Shown: piece by piece, positions 45,631-54,519 of the stretch
Position numbering within the stretch: the first letter of the stretch is position 1
Layout of the letters: each line of letters begins with the position of its first letter
From: Streptomyces decoyicus
Lineage (GTDB): Bacteria > Actinomycetota > Actinomycetes > Streptomycetales > Streptomycetaceae
DNA length: 64,000 nucleotides
NCBI RefSeq assembly: GCF_019880305.1
Contig: NZ_CP082301.1
Coordinates: 1,054,001 to 1,118,000, forward strand
Direction: 5' to 3'
Position numbers and translations under genes: made by a program
Notes under the pieces: generated by a model
Told to the model about the DNA's origin: nothing
Databases searched by the model: none
What the model saw: only the letters and a program-made list of their open reading frames with translations

Positions 45631-47748
45631 GCGCCGGCGTGCGGCGCGCTCCTGGCGCAGTGCCGCGATCCGGCGGTGGAGGGCGGCCGCCTCGTCCGCG
45701 CTGCCCAGTTGTTCCAGGCACTGGGCCAGGTCGCCGTAGCTGGCCAGCGTGTCGAGATGGGCGGCGCCCAGGACCCGTTCGCGGGCGTCCGCGACCTCGC
45801 GGTAGAGGTCCAGCGCCTCGTCCCAGCGGCCGAGCCAGCCCAGCGCCACGGCGGTCTCCCGGCGGCTGACCAGGGTGTCGGGGTGGTCGGGACCGAGTAC
45901 CCGCCCGCGCGTCGCGGCCACTTCACGGGCCTCCACGAGCGCCTCCTGCCAGCGGTTCTGCCGCCCGAGGTTGACGCCCAGGCCGTGCCGGGCGCGCAAC
46001 GTCTCCGGGTCGTCGGCGCTCCGGGCGACGGCACAGGCCGCGGCCAGGTCCCGGTAGAGCGCCACGGCCCCGGCGCTGTCGCCGAGCCGGCCGAGGCCGA
46101 TGCCGACCTCGTAACGGGCGGCGAGGGTGTCGGGATGGCCGGGGCCGAGCGTGGCGGTGCGCACCGTCGCGACGTCCCTGTGGGTGTGCAGCGCCTCCGC
46201 CCACCTGCCCAACTTGCCCAGTACGTGGGCGAGTTCGAAGAGCGTGGCGAGGGTGTCGGCGTGCTGCGGGCCGAGCACCCGGGCGCGGGCCTCGGCCACC
46301 TCGTGGGTCATGGCGAGGCAGTCCTCCAGCCGCCCCAGCCGGCCGAGGTTGAGTGCGACATGGTGGCGGCAGCTCAGCGAGTCCGGGTGGTCGGGGCCCA
46401 GCGCACGTTCGCGGCCCGCCAGCACCTCGGCGTAGATCTGGTGCGCCTCGAAGCTCCGGCCGATACGGCTCACGGCATGGCCGGCTTCCAGACGGCTGGT
46501 GAGGGTGTCGGGGTGATCGGGACCGAGGAGCCGCTCGCGTTCCGCGGCGAGCGCACGGTGTGCCTCGCCCGCCTCCTCCCAGCGGCCCAGCCGGCCGAGG
46601 TTCAGCGCGGCGGTGTGCCGGCCGGCCAGCGCGGCGAGGGTGGCGCGGTGGTCGTCCGGCGGTGCCGGGCTGGCGATGCCGGCGTCCGGGGGCGTTTCAC
46701 CGCCCTGCGGGCCGCCGCCCCAGCCGGTCCAGGCGTCGGTGAGGATGGTGGCGGCCTCGTCGGCGGGGTGACCGTGCGGTCGCCGGGCGAGGCCGGCGGG
46801 GGCGCCGAGGGACATGCCGCGGGTCCAGGAGGGCAGCCACCGGGCGGGGACCGTCAGCTCGTCCGGGCTTGCCGCAGCGTCCCGCCCGGGGTGCGGATGG
46901 CGCGCATCGGCGAGGCGTTTGCCCAGCTCGTGGGCGTCCCTGGGGCGGTCGTCGGGGTCCTTGGCGAGCAGTTCGAGCACGATCCGCTCATAGGCCTCGG
47001 GCAGATCGGGACGGAGCGTACGGGGCGGCTTCGGTGCCAGGTCGCGATGCCCGACGAGCACCGCCCAGGCGTCGCCCAGATCGAACGGCGGCACGCCGGT
47101 GGCGATCTCGTACAGCACACAGCCGAGCGAATAGAGATCGCTGCGGTGGTCGACGCCGTGGGCGCCGATCTGTTCGGGCGACATGTAATGCGGGCTGCCC
47201 ATGGCGATGCCGGTGCCGGTGAGGCGGGCGGTGAAGCCGATGTCGTGGCCGAGCCGGGCGATGCCGAAATCACAGATCTTGACCGTGCCGTCGGCGGTCC
47301 GGACGATGTTCGCCGGTTTCAGATCGCGGTGCACGATGGCTTGTTCGTGGGTGTAGGCAAGCGCGGCGGTGACCTGCTCGGCAATCTCCATGAGATCCGC
47401 CACGGGCAGCGGCTGGCGGCGGTTGTCGTCCAGGAGCTGGCTGAGGTTACGGCCGCTGAGCAGCTCCATCACGATGAAGAGGGTGCCGTCGTCCTCGCCG
47501 AAGTCATGGACGACGGTGATGCCGCGGTGCTGGAGCGCGGCCGCGACCCGGGCCTCGCGGCGGAAACGCTCGCGCAGCACCTGGAGGAACGACGGTTCGT
47601 GCCGCGGCCCCATGGGCTTGAGGCACTTGACCGCGACCTGTCGGCCCAGCGACTCGTCGCGGGCCCGCCACACCTCCCCCATGCCGCCGCGCCCGATGGT
47701 GCCGAGCAGTCGGTACCGCCGTTGGATCAGTCTGTTTTCCGCCACCAT
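45628..47748 (-). CDS. Serine/threonine protein kinase with C-terminal tetratricopeptide repeats
   Basis: A 706-residue soluble kinase. The Hanks-type domain (about 10-275) has GTIGRGGMGEV, Lys41 in QVAVKCLK, IVHRDLKPANIV, KICDFGIARL and SPHYMSPEQIG. A Pro/Gly linker follows, then about eight 42-residue TPRs (about 375-700) with the repeated LGPDHPDTL and LGRLGRW pattern. No membrane segment or PASTA domain, so it acts in the cytoplasm; TPRs probably recruit partners. ATG 47748 has GGGGGCGG upstream. The next gene upstream (DUF2236) ends 31 bp away on the same strand. Confidence 0.93.
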   Translation of the reverse strand: MVAENRLIQRRYRLLGTIGRGGMGEVWRARDESLGRQVAVKCLKPMGPRHEPSFLQVLRERFRREARVAAALQHRGITVVHDFGEDDGTLFIVMELLSGRNLSQLLDDNRRQPLPVADLMEIAEQVTAALAYTHEQAIVHRDLKPANIVRTADGTVKICDFGIARLGHDIGFTARLTGTGIAMGSPHYMSPEQIGAHGVDHRSDLYSLGCVLYEIATGVPPFDLGDAWAVLVGHRDLAPKPPRTLRPDLPEAYERIVLELLAKDPDDRPRDAHELGKRLADARHPHPGRDAAASPDELTVPARWLPSWTRGMSLGAPAGLARRPHGHPADEAATILTDAWTGWGGGPQGGETPPDAGIASPAPPDDHRATLAALAGRHTAALNLGRLGRWEEAGEAHRALAAERERLLGPDHPDTLTSRLEAGHAVSRIGRSFEAHQIYAEVLAGRERALGPDHPDSLSCRHHVALNLGRLGRLEDCLAMTHEVAEARARVLGPQHADTLATLFELAHVLGKLGRWAEALHTHRDVATVRTATLGPGHPDTLAARYEVGIGLGRLGDSAGAVALYRDLAAACAVARSADDPETLRARHGLGVNLGRQNRWQEALVEAREVAATRGRVLGPDHPDTLVSRRETAVALGWLGRWDEALDLYREVADARERVLGAAHLDTLASYGDLAQCLEQLGSADEAAALHRRIAALRQERAARRR

Positions 47749-47779
47749 GTATCGCCGCCCCCGTCCCCGTTCCCCGTGG

Positions 47780-48676
47780 TCAGCCGCGCAGCTCCCCCTG
47801 CGGGGCCTCCTGCCCTTCCAGTATGGCGGCGGAACGGCGGAGCTTGTAGGGCGCTGGGCGGGCGCCGGGGCCGAGTCGTGCGACGGCGCGCAGGATGTGC
47901 CGGGGCGGGAGCTGCCAGCGCACCGTGGGGGGAACGGCACGAAGGAGGTGGCCGGTGGCGCGGAGCCGGCGGGTGACGGTTGCGGACGGAGGCGCGGGGT
48001 GCCCGTAGAGCTCGTGGGCATACGCCGGGAGTGCGCCGTAGGCGAGCCGCGCCACCCGATGCCAGAGCAGGGCGCGGGCCGGCACGAGCGGGGCCGGGGT
48101 GGGCGGCCGGCGCAGGAAGTCGTCGACCTGGCGGGCTTCCGGGGTCAGCGCCAACTCGGGCCGTACGCGGGCGAAGTAGGCGGCGAGCGCGGCCCGGCTG
48201 CCGGGAACCCCGGCCGGGTCGAGGCCGACGAGCCGGGCGCTTTCGCGCTGCTCGTGGACGTAGGTGTCGGCCTGGGCGTCGCTGACGGGGTAGCCGGAGC
48301 GGCGCAGTACGTGCAGGTAGGAGTCCACCTCCGCGCAGTGCACCCACAGCAGCAGATCCGGCTCGTCGATCCCGTAGCGCTCGCCGGTGGCCGGATCGGT
48401 GGCGGACAGGCGGCGGTGGATGCGCCGGACCGTGGCACCGGCCTGCTCGGCGGCGTCGGTGGTGCCGTAGCTGAGGGTGCCCACGAAGTGGGCGGTCCGC
48501 ATCAGCCGGCCCCAGGCGTCCCTCCTGAAGTCCGAGTTCTGGAAGACTCCGCGCACCGCACGAGGGTGCAGCGCCTGGAGGTACAGCGCGCGGACACCCG
48601 CGATCCACATCATCGGATCACTGTGCATCTGCCAGGTAACGGAGCCGGGCCCGAAGACCCCCGGGTCGCCTGCCAC
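47780..48676 (-). CDS. DUF2236/MpaB family oxygenase-like protein
   Basis: A 298-residue protein of the DUF2236 (oxygenase MpaB/Lcp-like) family: DPMMWIAGVRALYLQALHPRAVRGV, FVGTLSYGTTDAAEQAG, VRRIHRRLSA, LLLWVHCAEVDSYL and a C-terminal helix with RAVPPTVRWQLPP. Conserved His and Arg in the RRIHRRL, WVHC and LHPRAV segments fit a haem-binding site in this family; the substrate is unknown (some members cleave polyisoprene or modify lipids). GTG 48676 is chosen for the GGGAGG eight bases upstream. Confidence 0.88.
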   Translation of the reverse strand: MAGDPGVFGPGSVTWQMHSDPMMWIAGVRALYLQALHPRAVRGVFQNSDFRRDAWGRLMRTAHFVGTLSYGTTDAAEQAGATVRRIHRRLSATDPATGERYGIDEPDLLLWVHCAEVDSYLHVLRRSGYPVSDAQADTYVHEQRESARLVGLDPAGVPGSRAALAAYFARVRPELALTPEARQVDDFLRRPPTPAPLVPARALLWHRVARLAYGALPAYAHELYGHPAPPSATVTRRLRATGHLLRAVPPTVRWQLPPRHILRAVARLGPGARPAPYKLRRSAAILEGQEAPQGELRG

Positions 48677-48941
48677 ACATCCCACCTCCCGCTGCCGGAC
48701 GCGACGCCTGACGGTAGCCGTCCGGCGGTGAACGCCCGACGGCAGTGGTCACCAGCATCCGCCATGCCACCGCGGTGTGCCGTAGCGGATCCGGTCCTTT
48801 TCATGGCATCACGGCGGGCGCCTTCCGTCAGCTGTCGGGGGGCAGGGGCTGGGGGGAGCCGTCTGCGAGGCGCGCGCGCTCGGAGACGTCGCGGCGCCGG
48901 CCCGGGAGTCCGGGCCGGGTGCCCGAAGGCCGTGGGGCCGG

Positions 48942-50165
48942 TCAGCGCCGCACGCGAGGCATCCCCAGGCCGATCCACGAGATGATTTCGCGCTGGATCT
49001 CGTTGTTGCCGCCGCCGAAGGTGAAGATGACGGCGGAGCGGTAGCCGCGTTCCAGTTCGCCGTGCAGTACCGCGCCGGCCGAGCCCTCCTTGAGGGGGCC
49101 GGCGGAGCCGACGACCTCCATCAGCCAGGCATAGGCGTCCCGGCGGGCCTCGGAGCCGTAGACCTTGACCGCGGAGGCGTCCTGCGGGGTGAGGGTGCCC
49201 TGCTGGAGCGCGTCGACCATCTGCCAGTTCAGCAGTTTCATGGCGTCCAGCCGGGTGTGGGTGCGGGCCAGCCGGCCGCGTACCCAGCCCAGGTCGATGA
49301 CCCGGCGGCCGTCGGCGAGTTTGGTGTCGGCGGCCCAGCGCTGGACGTTGTGCAGCGCGCGGATGGCCATGGTGCCGTGGGCCGCGAGGGTGACCCGTTC
49401 GTGGTTGAGCTGGTTGGTGATGATCCGCCAGCCCTTGTTCTCCTGGCCGACGCGGCGGGAGGCCGGGACGGTGATGTTCTCGTAGTAGCTGGCGGTGGTG
49501 TCGTGCGAGGCGAGGGTGTTGATCAGGGTGCAGGAGTAGCCGGGGTCGCTGGTGGGGACGAGGAGCATGGTGATGCCCTTGTGGGGCGGCGCTTCCGAGT
49601 CGGTGCGCACCGCGAGCCAGACCCAGTCGGCGGTGTCGCCGTTGGTCGTCCAGATCTTCTGCCCGTTGACGACATAGTGGCCGCTCTCCTCGTCCCCCAC
49701 CCGTACGGCGCGGGTCTTGAGGGCGGCCAGATCGGTGCCGGCGTCGGGTTCGCTGTAGCCGATGGCGAAGTCGATCTCGCCGGAGAGGATCCGGGGCAGG
49801 AAGTAGGCCTTCTGTTCGTCGGTGCCGAACTGCATGATCGTCGGGCCGACGGTGTTCAGCGCCATCAGCGGCAGCGGCACCCCCGCCTGGGCCGCCTCGT
49901 CGAAGAAGATGAACTGTTCCGTCGGGGACATACCGCGCCCGCCGAACTCCTTGGGCCAGCCGACGCCGAGCCAGCCGTCCGTGCCCAGCCGGCGGACGGT
50001 CTCGCGGTAGAAGCGCTTCTGCGCCGCGGGGCCCGCGAGGGGGGCACCGTCCGCGCCCTGGGAGTTACGTGGCCCCGCGGCGGCGTGGTCCGGCACCAGG
50101 TCGGCGAAGTAGGTGCGCAGATCGGCGCGCAACTGCTGCTGTTCGGGGGTGTATTCGAGGTGCAC
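48942..50165 (-). CDS. Acyl-CoA dehydrogenase, FadE26-like
   Basis: A 407-residue flavin acyl-CoA dehydrogenase. Motifs: EYTPEQQQLRADLRTYFADL at the start, FAIGYSEPDAGTDLAALKT, VVNGQKIWTTNGDTADWVWL, and the probable catalytic Glu256 in NQLNHERVTL. The end FTFGGGNNEIQREIISWIGL and the overall style resemble mycobacterial FadE26, one half of a heterotetrameric steroid side-chain dehydrogenase; the usual FadE27-type partner is not seen nearby. GTG 50165 has GGAGG upstream. A KstR-type box lies 90 bp upstream, and a broken SDR gene beyond it. Confidence 0.9.
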   Translation of the reverse strand: MHLEYTPEQQQLRADLRTYFADLVPDHAAAGPRNSQGADGAPLAGPAAQKRFYRETVRRLGTDGWLGVGWPKEFGGRGMSPTEQFIFFDEAAQAGVPLPLMALNTVGPTIMQFGTDEQKAYFLPRILSGEIDFAIGYSEPDAGTDLAALKTRAVRVGDEESGHYVVNGQKIWTTNGDTADWVWLAVRTDSEAPPHKGITMLLVPTSDPGYSCTLINTLASHDTTASYYENITVPASRRVGQENKGWRIITNQLNHERVTLAAHGTMAIRALHNVQRWAADTKLADGRRVIDLGWVRGRLARTHTRLDAMKLLNWQMVDALQQGTLTPQDASAVKVYGSEARRDAYAWLMEVVGSAGPLKEGSAGAVLHGELERGYRSAVIFTFGGGNNEIQREIISWIGLGMPRVRR

Positions 50166-50254
50166 GGCCCCTCCAGTTCGTCCGGTCCGGTCGTCCGGTG
50201 CGCGGGCGGCGCGGGATGCTGACGGGCCGTCGGCTGCCGGATCGAGGGGCACAG

Positions 50255-50268
50255 TAGAACTTGTTCCA
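50255..50268. promoter_or_regulatory. KstR-type box upstream of the FadE26-like gene
   Basis: TAGAACTTGTTCCA fits TnnAACnnGTTnnA at every fixed base. The extended context GTAGAAC-nn-GTT-n-CAGTA is shared with 30701-30718. Confidence 0.62.
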
Positions 50269-50382
50269 GTAATACGGAAGGGTGCGCGGGAGGTGCGCGG
50301 GAAGTGCGTCCGTCCGGGCCGGTGACTGCCGGGACGGGGGCGGTGAGCGGGCGGCGACGAGGCGGCTCCGGGCCGCCGCCGG

Positions 50383-50779
50383 TCAGGGAACGATCGAGTC
50401 GACGTACCCGCCGTTGACGCGGACGGCCGCCCCGGTCGTCGCCGAGGCGTACGGGGAGCTGAGATAGACCACCATGGCGGCGATCTCCTCCGGTTCGATC
50501 ATCCGTTGGATGAGCGACTGCGGACGGTACTCCCGCATGAACGCACGCTGCGCCTCGTCCCACGACAGATCCCGGCCGACGACGTCATGGACGCCGCGAG
50601 AAAGGCCACGTCCGGCGCCTGCGTACGCATCCGCTCCAGCGCCGCTCCACGGACCCGACGCTGCGGCCGTTCACCGCGACCCGGGCGCCGGCGCGGGCCG
50701 GCCCCAGCGCGATGGCCGCTCCGATGCCCTGGGTCGAGCCGGTCACCACCGCGGTCCGGCCGGTGAGACCGATCTGCAC
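50383..50779 (-). pseudogene. Short-chain dehydrogenase/reductase gene with a large internal deletion
   Basis: The start is intact: a GTG (50779) followed by TGRTAVVTGSTQGIGAAIAL, the NAD(P)-binding motif of SDRs, then VAVNGRS. The end is also intact in another frame: IEPEEIAAMVVYLSSPYASA and TGAAVRVNGGYVDS. Only about 130 codons remain of the usual 250, the catalytic YxxxK region is gone, and the two parts are out of frame (397 bp). It lies upstream of the FadE26-like gene on the same strand. Confidence 0.85.
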
Positions 50780-50848
50780 GGTCCTTCTCCGTTCTCGGTC
50801 GCCCCGCCCCCGGACTCCGCGCGCGGGCCCTGCCCGCCGCGCACACGA

Positions 50849-50887
50849 AGGCCCGGTCCGGCACCTCCGCAGCACCGGACCGGGCCT
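50849..50887 (-). terminator. Hairpin terminator after the SH3-like gene
   Basis: AGGCCCGGTCCGG (50849-50861) pairs exactly with CCGGACCGGGCCT (50875-50887), starting 14 bases beyond the stop of the leftward gene. Confidence 0.85.
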
Positions 50888-50900
50888 CCCCCGGGCTCCA

Positions 50901-51317
50901 TCAGCCCACGGCGTGCTTCGCCGCGTGGTGCGGGTGGAGCCGGTTGCGCTGGACGTCCTTGCAGTACTTGACGTATCCGCTGTTGGTCACGTACTTCGCC
51001 GCAACCCAGGAGGCCCGCTCCTGACGGGTGAGGTACCAGACGGTGTTGCCGCCCACGCTCTGGGTGCGCACCTTGCACACCAGGCCGACCTGCGCGCGGT
51101 GATGGAGGTGGCCCCGCACGGAGGAGTCCGTGCTGGGGTACTGACGCTCACTCAGTCCCGTCTTGGCAGTGACCACACCGAAGGGCTTGGTGGGTCCGGG
51201 CGCCGCCTGGGCCGGGGCGGCGAACAGCGTCGCACCGAGGGCGACGGCTGTGGCCAGTGTGCCCGCGCCGGCTGCGAGCTGTTTGCCTCGGGCCACGAGG
51301 TTTTCGGTCGTGGACAT
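50901..51317 (-). CDS. Small secreted SH3-like protein
   Basis: A 138-residue exported protein. A signal peptide (GTLATAVALGATLFAAPAQA, cleavage after about residue 34) precedes a bacterial SH3-like domain: FGVVTAKTGLSERQYPSTDSS, then VGLVCKVRTQSVGGNTVWYL. The C-terminal tail VKYCKDVQRNRLHPHHAAKH is basic and His-rich. Two cysteines could pair. Related Streptomyces proteins are wall-associated with unknown role. AGGAG lies six bases before ATG 51317. A longer frame to 51461 lacks a ribosome site. Confidence 0.85.
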   Translation of the reverse strand: MSTTENLVARGKQLAAGAGTLATAVALGATLFAAPAQAAPGPTKPFGVVTAKTGLSERQYPSTDSSVRGHLHHRAQVGLVCKVRTQSVGGNTVWYLTRQERASWVAAKYVTNSGYVKYCKDVQRNRLHPHHAAKHAVG

Positions 51318-51492
51318 AGGGGTCTCCTGTTCTTGACGCGCAATGCCACCCATTGGTGTCAAGCGGACATTACGCTCAAACAACCCTCGGAATGTGGTGA
51401 AACGACGAACAGGCCGCCGATCGTGTGACGGCACAAGTCCGCCCACCGCACGGGCAGTCACCGTCCCGCTGGCACCCCGGAGCGGGCGGGGG

Positions 51493-52257
51493 TCAGCCCT
51501 CCATACCGGCGCCGTGGACCCCGAAGGAGCCCCCCTGCGGATCCCGGATCACCGCGACCCTCGGCCCGTGGGGCACATCCGTCGGGGGCACCAGCAGCAT
51601 GCCCCCCGACTCGGCGGCGCGGGCGGCCGTCTCGTCGACGTCGGCGACCGCGAAGTACGGCAGCCAGTGCGCCCTGACGTCGTCCGGATAGAACTCGTCC
51701 AGCGCGCTCAGACCGCCGAAGTCGGCGCCGTCGATACCCCATTGCGGATAGTCCTTGTGCGTACCCACGGTCCAGCCGAAGACACCCGTGTAGAAGTCCT
51801 TGGCGGCCTCGGCGTCCCGGGTGGCGAGCTCGGCCCAGCCGAGCGAACCCGGCGCGTTGAGCACCGCGGCACCGGCGAAGGACCGGCCCTGCCACAGCGA
51901 GAAGACCGCGCCTTCCGGGTCGGCCAGGACGGCGAAGCGGCCCAGGTCGAACACGTCCATCGGGCCCATCAGCCGCCGCCCGCCCGCCTCGGTGACCGCC
52001 GTGGTCAGCGCGTCGACGTCCCGCGTCGCGAACGATACGGTCCAGGCGGTCGGCTGCCCGGGGGTGTAGAGCGGGGTCAGCGCGGCGACCGGGGCGCCCC
52101 CCAGGTACATGGTGGTGTAGCCGCCCGCCTCTTCCCGCGGGTCGGTCTCGGCGCGCCAGCCGAAGACCTGGCGGTAGTACACCTTGGCGGCGTCCACGTC
52201 CGAGGTGCCCAGCTCCACCCAGCAGGGCGCGCCGGGGGTGGGCTCAGTGATCTTCAC
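51493..52257 (-). CDS. Tandem VOC (glyoxalase-fold) protein
   Basis: A 254-residue paralogue of the protein at 36793-37593, with two VOC modules: CWVELGTSDVDAAKVYYRQVF and WAELATRDAEAAKDFYTGVF. Each is followed by beta-alpha-beta units ending in VFSLWQG and SFGVHGAG. Likely a small-molecule binding or resistance-type protein; reaction unknown. The start is GTG 52257 with GGAGGAG at slightly long spacing. The TetR gene ends 144 bp upstream on the same strand. Confidence 0.88.
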   Translation of the reverse strand: MKITEPTPGAPCWVELGTSDVDAAKVYYRQVFGWRAETDPREEAGGYTTMYLGGAPVAALTPLYTPGQPTAWTVSFATRDVDALTTAVTEAGGRRLMGPMDVFDLGRFAVLADPEGAVFSLWQGRSFAGAAVLNAPGSLGWAELATRDAEAAKDFYTGVFGWTVGTHKDYPQWGIDGADFGGLSALDEFYPDDVRAHWLPYFAVADVDETAARAAESGGMLLVPPTDVPHGPRVAVIRDPQGGSFGVHGAGMEG

Positions 52258-52401
52258 GGTGTGTTCCGCTCCTCCGCGCCGAGCCGTGGCCGGGCGGTGC
52301 CGCGCTCACGCCCGCGCACTGCCGGTCGGCATCCGTACGCTGCCGATCGTGCGACGGACGCGACGGGGCCGCAACCGGAGCGCGGGCGGCGGTGAACCGG
52401 C

Positions 52402-52983
52402 TCAGCCGCCCAGGTCGGCCCAGCCGTTCTTCAGCCGCGCGAAGATCTCGTCCAGTGCGGAGCCGGGGTCGTCGCAGCCGGCGGCCAGCCGGGGGGCGGC
52501 CAGTACATAGTGGGCCAGCGCGCGCGCCGAGGCCCCGCCCTCATCGGCGCCGGTCGCCTCGGCGATCGCACCGGCCAGGGCCGTTTCGTGCCGCAGCCAC
52601 ATCCGGTGGGCGTAGTCGCTGAGCACCGGGGTGCCGTCGACCAGCTCCCGGAACGCCCGGAACTCCGGCGCCTCGCGGACCGTGACCAGCAGGCCGTGGA
52701 GGTAGGCGTGCAGCGCGTCCAGGACCGTGCTCCCCGGTTCGCGGTCGCGGACGGCCGCGACGAGGGCCGCACTCTGCTCGGTGTCCCGGTCGAACACCAG
52801 GGCTTCCTTGCCGGAGAAGTGCTTGAACAGAGTGGTCACCGAGACGTCCGCGGCCTCGGCCACGTCCTTGACGCTCACCTGGTCGTAGCCGTGCTCCAGG
52901 AAGAGCCGGAGAGCGGCGTCGGCCAGTGCCTTGCGGGTCTGGGCCTTCTTGCGTTCGCGGCGGCCGGGCGTCGGCTGGGTCAT
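52402..52983 (-). CDS. TetR family transcriptional regulator
   Basis: A 193-residue TetR-type repressor. The HTH is textbook (about 12-58): KALADAALRLFLEHGYDQVSV, then KDVAEAADVSVTTLFKHFSGKEAL. The remainder is a helical ligand domain (DALHAYLHGLLVTVREA and LAHYVLAAPRLAAG). It follows the FAD monooxygenase gene on the same strand after 138 bp and is the obvious candidate for its control, with candidate sites at 54306-54354. No strong ribosome site at the ATG. Confidence 0.93.
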   Translation of the reverse strand: MTQPTPGRRERKKAQTRKALADAALRLFLEHGYDQVSVKDVAEAADVSVTTLFKHFSGKEALVFDRDTEQSAALVAAVRDREPGSTVLDALHAYLHGLLVTVREAPEFRAFRELVDGTPVLSDYAHRMWLRHETALAGAIAEATGADEGGASARALAHYVLAAPRLAAGCDDPGSALDEIFARLKNGWADLGG

Positions 52984-53121
52984 GACAGCAGATCATCTCT
53001 CGTGTCGGGCGGCTCGGAAGGGGAGCCGGTGGAACGGTGAAACGGTGGGGCGCTCGGGGCGGCCGGATGCCGGCGCGGCGGCACGGGTCCCGCCAGGGGA
53101 GACACCCCCTACGGCCGCAGG

Positions 53122-54267
53122 TCACTGGAAGCGGGCGCGCAGATGGCGCAGCGAGCCGTGCGGGGCGTCGGGGGCGATGGCGTTGGCCAGACCGAGGGCG
53201 GCGAACTCGGCGGCCTCGGCGGCGCGGGGCAGCATGACCGCCTCGTAGGCCCGTACCGCCGCGTCCTGGTCGCTGTGTTCGGCGAGGGCCTGGGCGAGTT
53301 CACAGCCGTCGAGCATCGCGAGGTTGGCGCCCATGCCGGAGAACGGTGACATCAGATGCGCGGCGTCGCCGAGCAGGGTCAGGCCCGGGGTGTGGGTCCA
53401 GGTGTGCGGCACCGGCAGGGCGAACAGCGGCCGGTTGACGAACCCGCCGTCGTTGTCCCGCAGCAGCGCCAGCAGCCGGTCGTCCCACTCCGCGAACGCG
53501 TCGAGCAGCACGGCGCGGACGGCCTCGGTGTCCGCCACCTTCACCCCGGCCTCCAGCGCCCAGTCCTGGGAACCGCGGAAAGCGACGTAGACGCGGAGGT
53601 GGCCGCGGCTGTTGCGCTGGGCGATCAGTGCCTTGTTGGCGGACGCCGCCCACATGCTGCCGTCGCCGACCAGACGGGCGATATCCGGGTGGCGGCGGTC
53701 GGCGTCGTCGAATCCGGCCTCGACGAAGGTGACCCCGGTGTAGTGGGGGGTGGCGTCGGAGAGCAGCGGCCGCACCCTGGACCAGGCGCCGTCGGCACCG
53801 ATGACCAGATCGAAGGTCTCGGTGTGGCCGTCGTCGAACTCGGCCTTGTGGCGGCCGTCGCCGAGCGGGTGCAGCGTGCGCAGATAGCTGCCCCAGTGCA
53901 CGGTTTCGGGGGCGAGGGAGTCCAGCAGCAGCCGGCGCAGCTCGCCCCGGTCGATTTCGGGGCGGTCGCCGTCGCCGGGCGCGGGGGTGTGCTGGAAGAG
54001 CACGGTCGCGGTGTGGTCGAGCAACCGCATCTCCTGGCCTTCGGGGCGGGCGAGAGCGGTGAACTCCTCGTGCAGGCCCGCTGCCCGCAGGGCCGCCTGA
54101 CCGGTCGTCATATGGAGGTCCAGCGTGCCGCCTTGCGAGCGGGCACCGGCGGACGCTTCATGGTCGAAGACGGTGACGGGTACGCCGTTGCGCTGGAGGA
54201 CGCGGGCACACGTCAGCCCGCCGGGGCCGGCGCCGACGATCGCGGTACGGGGAGTGGCAGAGGTCAT
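53122..54267 (-). CDS. FAD-dependent aromatic/TetX-like monooxygenase
   Basis: A 381-residue class A flavin monooxygenase. The FAD motif is TAIVGAGPGGLTCARVLQRNG, the second motif is LVIGADGAWSRVRPLL, and the third is LLGDAAHLMSPFSGMGANLAM. Overall length, the GDAAHLMSPF motif and the domain order resemble TetX and related antibiotic-modifying hydroxylases. It could modify an antibiotic or a phenolic compound; substrate is not shown by sequence. GAGGAG lies five bases before the ATG. Encoded upstream of a TetR gene and divergent from the siderophore operon. Confidence 0.9.
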   Translation of the reverse strand: MTSATPRTAIVGAGPGGLTCARVLQRNGVPVTVFDHEASAGARSQGGTLDLHMTTGQAALRAAGLHEEFTALARPEGQEMRLLDHTATVLFQHTPAPGDGDRPEIDRGELRRLLLDSLAPETVHWGSYLRTLHPLGDGRHKAEFDDGHTETFDLVIGADGAWSRVRPLLSDATPHYTGVTFVEAGFDDADRRHPDIARLVGDGSMWAASANKALIAQRNSRGHLRVYVAFRGSQDWALEAGVKVADTEAVRAVLLDAFAEWDDRLLALLRDNDGGFVNRPLFALPVPHTWTHTPGLTLLGDAAHLMSPFSGMGANLAMLDGCELAQALAEHSDQDAAVRAYEAVMLPRAAEAAEFAALGLANAIAPDAPHGSLRHLRARFQ

Positions 54268-54305
54268 GACGCTCCTCAGACGGGGCGGGATGGCAGCACT
54301 TCTCC

Positions 54306-54354
54306 CTCAGAAAAGCACAACGATTAAAAAAGCGCAATCGATACACTTTCTGAG
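54306..54354. promoter_or_regulatory. Repeated sites upstream of the FAD monooxygenase
   Basis: AAAAGCACAACGAT (54311) and AAAAGCGCAATCGAT (54328) are near-repeats 17 bp apart. They are bracketed by the inverse pair CTCAGAAA (54306-54313) and TTTCTGAG (54347-54354). This AT-rich stretch is likely the promoter and operator of the monooxygenase gene. Confidence 0.45.
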
Positions 54355-54519
54355 CGACTCACCCCACGGCGAGGGATCCACGACGGGGCATCGATGACCA
54401 TTCGGCCGAGTGGACAGGTGCATGAGTGGGTAGATCGCCCCTGGTCAGGGCTCCACCTGGAGCCGCCGACGAAGATTTGTCCGGCAAAAGGGACAGTTGA
54501 TTATTTAACGTCGGCTCGT

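Noticed and set aside
48677..48941. Small gene between the DUF2236 and acyl-CoA dehydrogenase genes
   Set aside because: Frames here have no protein-like composition or ribosome site; treated as empty.
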